Shown here piece after piece: positions 7,972 through 15,546 of a DNA stretch of 64,000 bases; the first letter of the stretch is position 1; every line of letters starts with the position of its first letter. The stretch is from Actinomycetota bacterium. GTDB lineage: Bacteria > Actinomycetota > Thermoleophilia > Gaiellales > Gaiellaceae. The notes below the pieces were generated by a model. That model had not been told where the DNA came from. It saw only the letters and a list, made by a program, of their open reading frames with translations, and did no database searches. Position numbers and translations under genes: made by a program. The DNA lies in assembly GCA_005883995.1 (NCBI GenBank), contig VAXB01000033.1, forward strand, positions 1 through 64,000, written 5' to 3'.

Positions 7972-10799
7972 TTGCCGAGCGGGACGACGCCGACGCGCGC
8001 CGCGACATCCTCGAGCGACAGCGCCGCGCCGGCCGTGTGCGCCTCGGCGTACCGGTCGCCGCCGAGCTCGGCGACGGCGTAGTCGCGAACCTTCTCCTGC
8101 GTCGAGGTTTCGTCCGAATCGATCGCGGCGCCGATGTCGCGGAACAGCCGCTGTGACGCACCGAGGAGCTCCGCCGCCTGGTCCGGTCGCTCCTCGCGCA
8201 TCGCGATCTCGGCGAATCCGCCGACGCAGTATGCGATCACCTCGCGGTACCCGAGCCGGCGCGCGATTCCGAAACTTTCGGCGAGCCCCGCGCGGGCGTC
8301 GTCGAGGCGGCCGAGTATGAGATACGACCGCGCGAGGTTGTGGACCGAGACGGCCAGGCCGTCGTCATCGCCGGTGACGCGCGCAAGCTCGATCGACTCC
8401 GAGAAGTAGGCGATCGCGGTGTCGACGTCCCCGCGCCTGTTCGCGATTGCGCCGAGGTTCGACAGGATCGTCGCGAGGCGCATCGTCTTACCGAGCGCGC
8501 GCGCGCCGGTCGCAGCCTCGTCGTACAAGGCGACCGCGCGGTCCAAGTCGCCCTCGCCGACCGCGACGTTCCCGAGCGAGCCAACGGCCCTGTTCACACC
8601 GTCGTCGTCACCGACGCCGCGGAAGAGCTCGAGCGCTTCCTCCCACCAGGCGCGCGCCGTTTCGAGGTCGCCGACCCGATACGAAAAGCCGGCCGCGCAA
8701 TCGAGCGCCCGCCCACGAACGGCCGCTGGGGCGGTCGGGCTCCGCGCGACGAGGTCCTCGGTGTGCGTACGCGCCTCGCGGAGGTGCCCGCGGACGAGCC
8801 AGTAGTAATTCGCGGCGCTCACGAGCTCGACCTCGAGCTCCACCTCGGCAGTCTCCGCCGCCCAGGCGAGGGCCGCGCGGAGATTGTCCTCCTCGACGGC
8901 GAGCCGGTCGTAGAAGCGCGTCTCGGCTGCGTCGCCGGCCATCAGTGCCGTCTCTGCTTCGCGAACGACCGCGGCGACGTACCCCGCGTGTCGCCTTCTC
9001 GTTGCCTCGGCCTCGCCTGACGCCGTCAATTGCTCCGCTGCGTAGTCGCGGACCGTCTCGAGCATCGCGAAACGCGGGAGCTCCGGCGTCCCGATTCGGC
9101 GCAGGAGGTTGTCGTCGACGAGCGACGACACGGCCGTCAGCACGTCGCTGATTCCGTCGCCGCACACCGCCTCCGCGGCGTCCAACGTACAGCCGCCGAC
9201 GAACACCGACAACCGCGCGAACACGATGCGCTCATCCGGTTCGAGAAGCTCGTGGCTCCAGTCGAGCGTTGCCCGGAGCGTGCGTTGACGCGTCGGCGCA
9301 TCGCGTGGACCCGCAGTCAGGACGTCGAGCGCGCGTTCGAGGCGACGCGCGAGCTGGACCGGCGGAAGGAGCTTGACGCGCGCTGCCGCCAGCTCGATCG
9401 CAAGCGGCAGTCCGTCGAGCCGCCGGCAGATCTCGACGATCGCCGCTGCAGCCGGTTCGTCCACCACGAACGAGGGGTCGACCGCCTGCGCACGTGCAAC
9501 GAACAGACGAACGGCCTCGTTCTCCGTCGCCTCCTCGAAGCTCGCCTCGGCGCGCGCCGGAACCGGGAGCGGGGGGACAGGGTATTCCTGCTCGCCCGAG
9601 ACGCGTAACGGGGAGCGGCTGGTCGTCAGCACGAGCAGCCGCTCGGTCGCCGCCAACAGCCTTGCGACGACGGGGGCCCCCGGCAGCAGCTGCTCGAAGT
9701 TGTCGAGCACGAGCAGAAGCCGTCGGTCGGCGAGGTAATTCCGCAGCGCCTGTTCGACGTCCTCTCCGTGCTCGACCCCGAGCGCATCTGCGATCGCGGG
9801 CGCGACGAGCGATGGGTCGCGAAGCGCGGCGAGGTCGACGAAGACCCCGCCGTCGACGAGGGTGGCGCCGAGCTCCTCGGCGACCGCCAGCGCCAGGCGC
9901 GTCTTACCGGTCCCGCCGGGCCCCGTCAGCGTCACGAGCCGTACGTCGTCGCGTCCGAGCAGCGCGGACACCCCCGCGACCTCGATGCGCCGCCCGATCA
10001 GCCGTGTCGGCGGCGTCGGCAGTCGCAGCTCGCCGGCGGCCGCGCGCATGGGGCCCGAAAGCTCCGGGTCCTGGCGAAGAACCTGCCGCTCGAGCGCCTG
10101 CAACTGCGGCCCGGGCTCCACGCCCAGCTCGTCGACGAGCGTTTCGCGCGCCGCCCGATATGCGTCGAGCGCGTCCTTCTGCCGCCCGGCGCGATAGAGC
10201 GCGAGCACCTGCTGCTCGCGGAATCGTTCGCGGAACGGCTCTTCCGCGACGAGCGCGTCGAGCTCCGGGAGCAGCTCCTCGTGTCGTCCGAGCGCGAGAT
10301 TCGCGTCGACCCGCAGCTCGAGCGCATCCAGGCGGAACGCGCCGAGCCGTTCGGCCTCGCGCGCGGCAACGGGCTCGCCCGCGAGGTCGGCGAGCGGTGT
10401 ACCGCGCCAGAGCCGGAGGGCCGAGTCGAGGGCGTCCGAGGCCTCGCCCGGCCTGCCGTCGCCGAGCGACCGGCGCGCGCGGGCGACGAGCTTCTCGAAC
10501 CGCGCCGCGTCCAGCTCGTCCGCCTCGACCGTGAGCCGGTAGCCGGTTCCTCGAGTCTCGAGCCGCTCGCGTCCGATCGCGTCGCGGAGCCCGTGGACGT
10601 AAACCTGGAGCGACTGCACGGCGGAACGCGGCGCCTGCTCGCCCCAGACGTCGTCGATCAGGCGCTCGCGCGAGACCGTCTGGTTCGGGTGGGAGAGGAG
10701 GACGACCAGTACCGCGCGCTGCTTCGGCGCTCCGAGCGCCAACGGAACACCGTCGCGGACGGCCTCGATCGGGCCGAGGATGCGGAATTCGATCTCCAG
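7968..10799 (-). CDS. AfsR/SARP-type BTAD-ATPase-TPR transcriptional regulator
   Basis: This large one-component regulator begins with an OmpR/SARP winged helix (residues about 5-95, SRERLIDDVWGEQAPRSAVQ), followed by a bacterial transcriptional activation domain (about 100-245). An NB-ARC-like ATPase has its P-loop at LTGPGGTGKTRLAL (near 285) and a Walker B-like LLLVLDNFEQLL, and about 350 residues of TPR repeats follow. Family members begin with a strand of the form EIEFRILGP. Here that strand is encoded but has only a CTG (10799) in front of it, 4 bases after AGAGGGG. A TTG at 10742 would cut into the winged helix. The gene is divergent from the cupin gene, and the phased repeats at 10810-10837 lie between them. 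Confidence 0.88.
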   Translation of the reverse strand: MEIEFRILGPIEAVRDGVPLALGAPKQRAVLVVLLSHPNQTVSRERLIDDVWGEQAPRSAVQSLQVYVHGLRDAIGRERLETRGTGYRLTVEADELDAARFEKLVARARRSLGDGRPGEASDALDSALRLWRGTPLADLAGEPVAAREAERLGAFRLDALELRVDANLALGRHEELLPELDALVAEEPFRERFREQQVLALYRAGRQKDALDAYRAARETLVDELGVEPGPQLQALERQVLRQDPELSGPMRAAAGELRLPTPPTRLIGRRIEVAGVSALLGRDDVRLVTLTGPGGTGKTRLALAVAEELGATLVDGGVFVDLAALRDPSLVAPAIADALGVEHGEDVEQALRNYLADRRLLLVLDNFEQLLPGAPVVARLLAATERLLVLTTSRSPLRVSGEQEYPVPPLPVPARAEASFEEATENEAVRLFVARAQAVDPSFVVDEPAAAAIVEICRRLDGLPLAIELAAARVKLLPPVQLARRLERALDVLTAGPRDAPTRQRTLRATLDWSHELLEPDERIVFARLSVFVGGCTLDAAEAVCGDGISDVLTAVSSLVDDNLLRRIGTPELPRFAMLETVRDYAAEQLTASGEAEATRRRHAGYVAAVVREAETALMAGDAAETRFYDRLAVEEDNLRAALAWAAETAEVELEVELVSAANYYWLVRGHLREARTHTEDLVARSPTAPAAVRGRALDCAAGFSYRVGDLETARAWWEEALELFRGVGDDDGVNRAVGSLGNVAVGEGDLDRAVALYDEAATGARALGKTMRLATILSNLGAIANRRGDVDTAIAYFSESIELARVTGDDDGLAVSVHNLARSYLILGRLDDARAGLAESFGIARRLGYREVIAYCVGGFAEIAMREERPDQAAELLGASQRLFRDIGAAIDSDETSTQEKVRDYAVAELGGDRYAEAHTAGAALSLEDVAARVGVVPLGN

Positions 10800-10809
10800 A
10801 CGACCCCTC

Positions 10810-10837
10810 TTAAGCCGACGTCAAGCGGATCTTAAGC
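10810..10837 (+). promoter_or_regulatory. SARP-like operator: three direct repeats at 11-bp spacing
   Basis: The hexamers TTAAGC (10810), TCAAGC (10821) and TTAAGC (10832) stand in direct orientation at exactly 11-bp intervals. SARP/AfsR-type activators are known to bind heptameric direct repeats spaced 11 bp apart, near the -35 region of their target promoters. The site lies between the divergent BTAD regulator and the cupin gene, about 50 bases upstream of the cupin start. I infer that the neighbouring BTAD protein binds here and activates the cupin operon, itself, or both. Confidence 0.55.
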
Positions 10838-10887
10838 GCGCCGTTCGATCGTGCTCCCACACCCCCACTGCTTGAAAGGAGCACGAC

Positions 10888-11457
10888 ATGATCAGCGCAG
10901 GAGACACGATCCACAATCCGATCACCGGCGAGCGCCTCGTCTTCCGCAAGACGTCGCGCGAGACGGGCGGCCAGGCGGTCGTGATCGAGACGTTCGTCCA
11001 GCCGAACGGCTTCGTCGCCGCGGCTCATGTCCACCCGAGTCAGGAAGAGCGCTTCGAGATCCTCCGCGGCTCCGTCGGCTTCAAGGTCGGACGCAAGAAG
11101 CTCGTCGCCGGCCCCGGCCAGCGCCTGACCGTTCCTGCGGGCACGCCGCACAAGTTCTGGAACGCGGGCGACGACGAGGCGCACTTCGTCTGCGAGGTCC
11201 GGCCGGCGCTCCAGTTCGAGTCACTGATCGAGACGATGTTCTCGCTCGCGGCCGACGGCAAGACGAACCGGAAGGGCATGCCGAACCCGCTTCGGCTCGC
11301 GGTGATCGCCAACGCGCACTTCGACACCGTGCAGCTCCCGTTCCCGCCGGCGCTCGTGCAGAAGCTCGGCCTCGCGGTCGGCGCACCGCTCGGTCGCGTG
11401 CTCGGCTACGGCGCAACCTACGTCCCGTCCGGCACGCCGCTCGCGGCGACGGTCTAG
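10888..11457 (+). CDS. Cupin-domain protein
   Basis: The 189-residue product has a single cupin barrel at about residues 30-115. Metal-ligand-like residues are in HVHPSQEERFEILRG and in the second motif PAGTPHKFWNAG. The C-terminal 70 residues are helical-looking and unassigned. AAGGAG stands 8 bases before the ATG at 10888. The gene follows the phased repeat element and is probably the main target of the divergent BTAD regulator. Cupins of this type bind small molecules or act on them using a metal; no substrate can be inferred. The small membrane gene at 11467 follows after 9 bases. Confidence 0.85.
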   Translation: MISAGDTIHNPITGERLVFRKTSRETGGQAVVIETFVQPNGFVAAAHVHPSQEERFEILRGSVGFKVGRKKLVAGPGQRLTVPAGTPHKFWNAGDDEAHFVCEVRPALQFESLIETMFSLAADGKTNRKGMPNPLRLAVIANAHFDTVQLPFPPALVQKLGLAVGAPLGRVLGYGATYVPSGTPLAATV

Positions 11458-11466
11458 GGGATCGGG

Positions 11467-11565
11467 ATGCGCCGCCGCGTCATCTTCGCCGCGCTGGTCA
11501 CCGCCCTGCTCATGCTCGCCGCTCTCGGCGTCGTGCTGCGGGTCGTGCGACCGGTGACCGTTTGA
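11467..11565 (+). CDS. 32-residue single-pass membrane peptide
   Basis: An ATG at 11467, 9 bases after the cupin stop, opens a 32-codon frame ending in TGA. The peptide has a basic start (MRRR), one hydrophobic helix of about 20 residues and a short basic tail. GGGGATCGGG just upstream could serve as a ribosome binding site. A strong hairpin follows at once (11571-11598). No homologue is recognised; the frame could be spurious, but its operon position and membrane-protein-like composition favour a real small gene. Confidence 0.45.
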   Translation: MRRRVIFAALVTALLMLAALGVVLRVVRPVTV

Positions 11566-11570
11566 TCCGA

Positions 11571-11598
11571 CGAGCGCCCGCCGCGAGGCGGGCGCTCG
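11571..11598 (+). terminator. Perfect 12-bp hairpin with GCGA loop
   Basis: CGAGCGCCCGCC and its exact complement flank the tetraloop GCGA, a stable GNRA-type loop. It lies 5 bases after the small membrane gene and 28 bases before the next start. There is no U-tract, so it may be a factor-assisted terminator, a processing or stability element, or an attenuator separating the cupin unit from the downstream genes. Confidence 0.5.
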
Positions 11599-11626
11599 CA
11601 TCCATCGACGAAACGGAGGAACCAAG

Positions 11627-11995
11627 ATGCACGACACGTTGACGACACCGCTTCCTGCCTCGTGGCTCGTCAGCCGGCTCGGGATCCGGCCAGCGGAGAT
11701 CGACCGGCTTCGGGAGCGCGGCGAGCTGTTCGGCGCGCAGCACGACGCGACCGGTGAGTGGTTCTACCCGGCGTGGCAATTCGGGCCCGGCGGCGAGGTG
11801 CCGCCCGGCGTGCGCGCCGTCGTTCGCGTCGCGCGGTCGCTCGGGATCACGGAGGAGCGGCTGGTGTCGGTACTGCGCCGGCGGGCGGGGCTGATGGGCG
11901 GCGGACGTTTGTTCGACCTTCTCTTCGAAGGGCGGGCGGATTCCGTCGTCGAGGCTGTCAGATCGCTTAACGTCGCCCAAACGATGCCGGGCTAG
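11627..11995 (+). CDS. Putative DNA-binding protein of the excisionase/antitoxin-like type
   Basis: GGAGGA stands 6 bases before the ATG at 11627. The 122-residue product begins with a winged-helix-like segment of the excisionase or MerR kind (SWLVSRLGIRPAEIDRLRERGEL, about residues 12-35). An aromatic patch EWFYPAWQF follows, and a helical C-terminal half (VRVARSLGITEERLVSVLRRRAGL) resembles the C-terminal part of Xre/MbcA/ParS-type antitoxins. No toxin partner is encoded next to it. A transcription factor function is likely; a toxin-antitoxin role is not supported by context. Confidence 0.6.
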   Translation: MHDTLTTPLPASWLVSRLGIRPAEIDRLRERGELFGAQHDATGEWFYPAWQFGPGGEVPPGVRAVVRVARSLGITEERLVSVLRRRAGLMGGGRLFDLLFEGRADSVVEAVRSLNVAQTMPG

Positions 11996-12057
11996 ACTTG
12001 AAGGCGGAAGGTGCAGCCGCGCCTTCGGGGTCGTTCCTCACGTATTCAAGGAGAACA

Positions 12058-12411
12058 ATGTCTCGCATTCGAATCGCGCTCGTCGCCGCTCTTTCCGCCG
12101 CGCTCGTCATCGTCGCGACCGCGACGGCCGCGCCGATCAAGCTGAGCGGCGCCGTCGGGCCCGGCTTCACGATCACGTTGAAGAAGGGCACCGCGAAGGT
12201 CACGAAGCTGAAGGCCGGCAAGTACACCATCACTGTGAAGGACCTGTCGAGCATCCACAACTTCCATCTGACGGGGCCCGGCTTGAACAAGGTCACCGGC
12301 GTCGGCGCGACCGGCACCACGAAGTGGACCGTCACGCTGAAGAAGGGGACGTACAAGTACGTCTGCGATCCCCACAAGACGATCATGAAGGGCCTCTTCA
12401 AGGTCGCCTGA
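12058..12411 (+). CDS. Secreted cupredoxin (plastocyanin-like), copy 1
   Basis: An N-terminal signal peptide (MSRIRIALVAALSAALVIV, cleavage after ATA) precedes a cupredoxin fold of about 90 residues. Likely copper ligands are the His in SSIHNFHL, then Cys and His in YVCDPHKT and Met in IMKGLF, which is the order seen in small blue copper proteins. AAGGAG stands 6 bases before the ATG at 12058. A paralogue follows 69 bases downstream. The product probably carries electrons or binds copper outside the membrane. No oxidase or reductase partner lies nearby. Confidence 0.85.
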   Translation: MSRIRIALVAALSAALVIVATATAAPIKLSGAVGPGFTITLKKGTAKVTKLKAGKYTITVKDLSSIHNFHLTGPGLNKVTGVGATGTTKWTVTLKKGTYKYVCDPHKTIMKGLFKVA

Positions 12412-12430
12412 CGCGGAAGGCAAACCGCTC

Positions 12431-12480
12431 GTAGCTCCTTCGCGTACCGGGCTTTGTAACCCGAGACGCGAAGGAGCTAC
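12431..12480 (+). promoter_or_regulatory. Hairpin sequestering the ribosome binding site of the second cupredoxin
   Basis: GTAGCTCCTTCGCG (12431-12444) is perfectly complementary to CGCGAAGGAGCTAC (12467-12480), and CGGG and CCCG extend the stem above a small bulge to leave an 8-base loop. The right arm contains the only ribosome binding site, AAGGAG, and ends one base before the ATG at 12481. In mRNA this 18-pair stem would bury the site completely. There is no U-tract after it, so a terminator is unlikely. Translational control by temperature, copper, a protein or coupling with the upstream cistron is inferred. Confidence 0.65.
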
Positions 12481-12834
12481 ATGTTTCGACTGACATTGCT
12501 CGTCGCGGCGCTCGCCGCCGCACTGTTCATCGTCTCCGCGCAGGCCGCGACCCCGCGCCTGACGGGCGAGGCAGGCCCCGGGTTCTCGATCGAGGTCACG
12601 AAGGCCGGCAAGGACGTCAAGACGTTGAAGGCCGGCAAGTACACGATCAAGGTCGAGGACAAGAGCTCGATTCACAATTTCCACTTGATCGGCCCCGGCG
12701 TGAACAAGAAGACCAGCGTCTCGTTCACGGGCGAGACGACGTGGAAGGTCACGCTGAAGCCGGGCAAGTACACGTACCAGTGCGACATTCATGTCGCGGC
12801 CGGCATGAAGGGCTCGTTCAAGGTTACGAAGTAG
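12481..12834 (+). CDS. Secreted cupredoxin (plastocyanin-like), copy 2
   Basis: This is a paralogue of the gene at 12058, with a signal peptide (MFRLTLLVAALAAALFIVSAQA) and the same core (KAGKYTIKVEDKSSIHNFHL). The ligand region is YQCDIHVAAGMKGSF: Cys, His and Met are kept with a slightly longer Met loop than in copy 1. The start is fixed by AAGGAG at 12471, which lies in the stem of a perfect hairpin. The gene probably arose by tandem duplication and differs from copy 1 mainly in its translational control. Its end overlaps the convergent mec gene by 11 bases. Confidence 0.85.
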   Translation: MFRLTLLVAALAAALFIVSAQAATPRLTGEAGPGFSIEVTKAGKDVKTLKAGKYTIKVEDKSSIHNFHLIGPGVNKKTSVSFTGETTWKVTLKPGKYTYQCDIHVAAGMKGSFKVTK

Positions 12835-13204
12835 CGAGCGTCAATTCGCGGATCTGGCCGGCTTCGATCTCGAAGGCGGCCAGGTCGCCGCTTCGGAGCG
12901 AGAGGATCACGTACGGCCGCCGCTCCCAGAGGCCGATGTTCTCGACGTCCGTCCGCGACGGCCGTGCGGGGGCCGAGAGATGCGAGTGGAAGACGGCGAG
13001 CTCGAAGCCGTCGTCCTCCGCGAACCACAGCTCCGGGTTGTCGAGCTCGAGCTCGAAGCGGTATGGCGATGCCGCCTTGTTCGTGCCGGGCTCGTAGCGC
13101 TCCGCCCGGCCGTCACGCAGGAGAAGGAGGCCGCACGCTTCGTTCGGTGCTTCGCGCTCGGCGTGCGCGACGAGCTGCGCGCGCACGTCGGCCGGGATCA
13201 CCAC
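12824..13204 (-). CDS. mec: JAMM/MPN metalloprotease, Mec-like (CysO-cysteine peptidase)
   Basis: This 126-residue protein has a JAMM zinc motif: Glu in NEACGLLLL near residue 20, then HSH with Ser and Asp in FHSHLSAPARPSRTDVE. It starts at a GTG (13204 or 13201) overlapping the cysM stop. In Mycobacterium tuberculosis, Mec removes the cysteine that CysM has attached to the C-terminus of CysO, which frees cysteine and regenerates the carrier. Here the same gene set lies in one operon (moeZ, cysO, cysM, mec), so the assignment is strong. Confidence 0.88.
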   Translation of the reverse strand: MVIPADVRAQLVAHAEREAPNEACGLLLLRDGRAERYEPGTNKAASPYRFELELDNPELWFAEDDGFELAVFHSHLSAPARPSRTDVENIGLWERRPYVILSLRSGDLAAFEIEAGQIRELTLATS

Positions 13205-14127
13205 CAGACGGTGTGCTCCATCGACGCTTCCACGTCGTCCGCGTCCCAGAAGTGGGCAGACAAGTACTTCCAGCCCGCGTCGGCGAGGACCGCGACGACG
13301 GTGGCGCCTTCGCGTTCGGCGGCGAGCTTTCGCGCGACGTGCGCGACGGCACCCGACGACACGCCGGCGAAGATCCCGTCCTCGTCGAGCAGCCGCCGCA
13401 CCTCGCTGACCGACTCCTCGTTCGAGACGAGCACCTTCCGGTCGAGCTTCGACACGTCGAGGATCGGCGGCACGTACCCATCGTCGAGCGAGCGCAGGCC
13501 CATGACCGGGTCGCCGGGTAGCGGTTCCGCGGCGGCGACGACGACGTCGGGAAACGCTTCGCGGACGCGTTCGCCCGTTCCCATCAGCGTGCCGCCGGTT
13601 CCGAGGCCGGCGACGAGGACGTCGACTCGTTCGAGTGCTTCGACGATCTCGGTGCCGGTTCCGTCGTAGTGCGCGCGCGGATTCGCCTTGTTGGCGTACT
13701 GGAACGGCATGAAGTAGCGCGAGTCCTGCTCGGCGAGCTTCAGTGCGAGCCGGACGGCGCCGTTCGATCCTTCGTCCGGAGGCGAGTAGACGATGCGTGC
13801 TCCGTAAAGCCGCAGCAGTCGCTTGCGCTCCTCGGTCGCGTTCTCCGGCATGACGCACGTCAGGGGGTAGCCCTTGAGCTTCGCGACGAGTGCGAGCGAG
13901 ATCCCAGTGTTGCCGCTCGTCGGCTCGAGCAGCTCGCGGCCCGGCTCCAGCTCCCCGTTCGTCTCGGCCGCGTCGATCATCGCTTTCGCAATCCGGTCCT
14001 TGATCGAACCGGTCGGGTTCTGGCCCTCGAGCTTCGCGAAGATCCGCGACTCACCGACGGAGGTCAGCTCGACGAGCGGCGTGTTGCCGACGAGGTCGAG
14101 CAGGTTCGTCGCGAGGCGGCTAGACAT
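13198..14127 (-). CDS. cysM: PLP-dependent cysteine synthase, CysM-type
   Basis: The product is a 309-residue fold-type II PLP enzyme. The PLP lysine is in NPTGSIKDRIA (near residue 43), the phosphate and substrate loop is PTSGNTGISLA, and the glycine-rich loop is GLGTGGTLMG. In an operon with a CysO-type carrier and a Mec-type peptidase, it most likely uses O-phosphoserine and CysO-thiocarboxylate, as M. tuberculosis CysM does, instead of free sulfide. The short C-terminal tail (EASMEHTVWW) resembles the closing lid of CysM. The gene follows cysO after 50 bases and overlaps mec. Confidence 0.9.
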   Translation of the reverse strand: MSSRLATNLLDLVGNTPLVELTSVGESRIFAKLEGQNPTGSIKDRIAKAMIDAAETNGELEPGRELLEPTSGNTGISLALVAKLKGYPLTCVMPENATEERKRLLRLYGARIVYSPPDEGSNGAVRLALKLAEQDSRYFMPFQYANKANPRAHYDGTGTEIVEALERVDVLVAGLGTGGTLMGTGERVREAFPDVVVAAAEPLPGDPVMGLRSLDDGYVPPILDVSKLDRKVLVSNEESVSEVRRLLDEDGIFAGVSSGAVAHVARKLAAEREGATVVAVLADAGWKYLSAHFWDADDVEASMEHTVWW

Positions 14128-14177
14128 GCGACGTGCAGTTGGAGAGACGTTTCCGGAAGCTGCGCCGGAGCGATGCT

Positions 14178-14447
14178 TCAGCCACCGGCCATTGCCGGCA
14201 GCAGGATCACCGTCGACCCGGGCCGCACTTCCGTGTCGAGCCCATCGCGTGTCCGGACGTCCTCCCCCTCCACGTACACGTTCACGAACGGTGCGACGTC
14301 GCCGTCCTCGACGAGCTGCTCGCGGAGCGAAGGGAAGCGCGACATCAGGTCGTCCAGCAGGTCGCGCACCGTCGCGCCCTCGGCCTCGACGTTCCGCGCG
14401 CCGCCGACGTCGGCGCGGAGCGTGGGTGGGATGCGGATCACGCTCAT
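14178..14447 (-). CDS. cysO: Sulfur-carrier protein CysO (MoaD/ThiS fold)
   Basis: This 89-residue ubiquitin-like carrier ends in the required Gly-Gly (LLPAMAGG), the site of adenylation and thiocarboxylation. It has the beta-grasp pattern of MoaD/ThiS (VRDLLDDLMSRFP in the helix, FVNVYVEGEDVR, PGSTVILLPA). The ATG at 14447 overlaps the moeZ stop (ATGA), so it is coupled to the enzyme that should activate it. It supplies sulfur to CysM for cysteine synthesis. Confidence 0.92.
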   Translation of the reverse strand: MSVIRIPPTLRADVGGARNVEAEGATVRDLLDDLMSRFPSLREQLVEDGDVAPFVNVYVEGEDVRTRDGLDTEVRPGSTVILLPAMAGG

Positions 14448-15514
14448 GCCGGCTCCCGGGTGCCCGCGCAAAACTCGACGTAATCCACGTACTCGGTGAT
14501 CGTCGGGTGCTCGCCGCAGACGGGGCATTTCGGATCGCGTCGGATCAACACCTCGTTGAACTCCGTCGTCAACGCATCGAAGAGCAGCAGGCGCCCCACG
14601 AGCGGCTCGCCGATTCCGAGCGCGAGTTTCAGCGCCTCGCTCGCCTGGAGCGAGCCGACGATGCCGGGCAGCACGCCGAGGACGCCGCCCTCGGCGCACG
14701 ACGGCGCGAGCTCGGGCGGCGGCGGCGTGGGGAAGAGGCAGCGGTAACAGGGCCCGTCACCCGGCTTCAGAACCGTGACCTGCCCTTCGAACCGGTAGAT
14801 CGACCCGTGGACGACGGGGATGTCGTGCCACACCGAGGCGTCGTTGACGAGGTAGCGCGTCGGGAAGTTGTCGGCGCCGTCCACGATCACGTCCCAGCCG
14901 TCGGCGAGGATGCGGTCGACGTTCTCGGAGGTCAGGCGCTCCTGGTACGCGACGACATCCACGTCCGGGTTCAGCGCCTCGATCGTCCGCTTCGCCGACT
15001 CGACCTTCGGCTCGCCGAGCCGCTCGGTCGAGTGGACGATCTGGCGCTGCAGGTTCGATTCGTCGACGACGTCCGCATCGACAATGCCGAGCCGGCCGAT
15101 GCCGGCGGCAGCGAGATAGAGCGACGCCGGCGAGCCAAGCCCGCCCGCACCGATCAGTAGCACCTTCGACGCCAGGAGCTTCAGCTGCCCCTCGGTGAAG
15201 CCGCCGGAGAGGGAGAGCGGCTCGTCGTACCCGAGCTCCTGGAGCGTCTTCGCCGCGAACGCGGAGCGGTTCCCGGCGGCGCAGTAGAGGAGAACGGTGC
15301 GCGAGCGGTCGGGCGCCGCGGTCTCGACGCGGGACTCGAGATTGCCGCGAGGGATATGGATCGCATCGGCGATGTGCCCCTCGTCCCACTCGTCCTGCTC
15401 GCGGATGTCGACAATGACGGGATCGCCCGTCTCGATCAGCTCCCGCGCGCGCACCGCATCGACCTCGTCGATCTCGGACTTCACCTGTGCCAGCAGCTCG
15501 CGGTACGTCGCCAT
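14444..15514 (-). CDS. moeZ: MoeZ/MoeB-type adenylyltransferase with N-terminal rhodanese, internally shortened
   Basis: Residues 1-105 form a rhodanese domain with its active-site Cys in LLYCAAGNRS. The rest is an E1-like MoeB domain with the nucleotide loop GAGGLGSP, DGADN, the catalytic Cys in LAPSCAEGG and a zinc site made of CYRC and CPVC. The protein should activate CysO by adenylation and transfer sulfur to it. Actinobacterial MoeZ usually has the rhodanese at the C-terminus, so the order is swapped. The two domains meet abruptly at GGFTEGQLKLL. About 30-35 residues expected here, including the RYSRH-type segment with the adenylation arginine, are missing without a frameshift. This may be a damaging deletion or an assembly gap at about 15197. 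Confidence 0.82.
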   Translation of the reverse strand: MATYRELLAQVKSEIDEVDAVRARELIETGDPVIVDIREQDEWDEGHIADAIHIPRGNLESRVETAAPDRSRTVLLYCAAGNRSAFAAKTLQELGYDEPLSLSGGFTEGQLKLLASKVLLIGAGGLGSPASLYLAAAGIGRLGIVDADVVDESNLQRQIVHSTERLGEPKVESAKRTIEALNPDVDVVAYQERLTSENVDRILADGWDVIVDGADNFPTRYLVNDASVWHDIPVVHGSIYRFEGQVTVLKPGDGPCYRCLFPTPPPPELAPSCAEGGVLGVLPGIVGSLQASEALKLALGIGEPLVGRLLLFDALTTEFNEVLIRRDPKCPVCGEHPTITEYVDYVEFCAGTREPA

Positions 15515-15546
15515 TCCTTCCCAAAGGATAGCGATGGAGGGCAGGG

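Noticed and set aside
9494-10534. Long plus-strand open frames opposite the BTAD regulator
   Set aside because: They are Arg/Ala/Pro-rich antisense frames produced by the high GC content; the minus-strand gene has clear domains throughout.
11627-11995. Antitoxin of a toxin-antitoxin pair
   Set aside because: No toxin-like gene (RES, PIN or similar) lies next to it; only a general DNA-binding call is supported.
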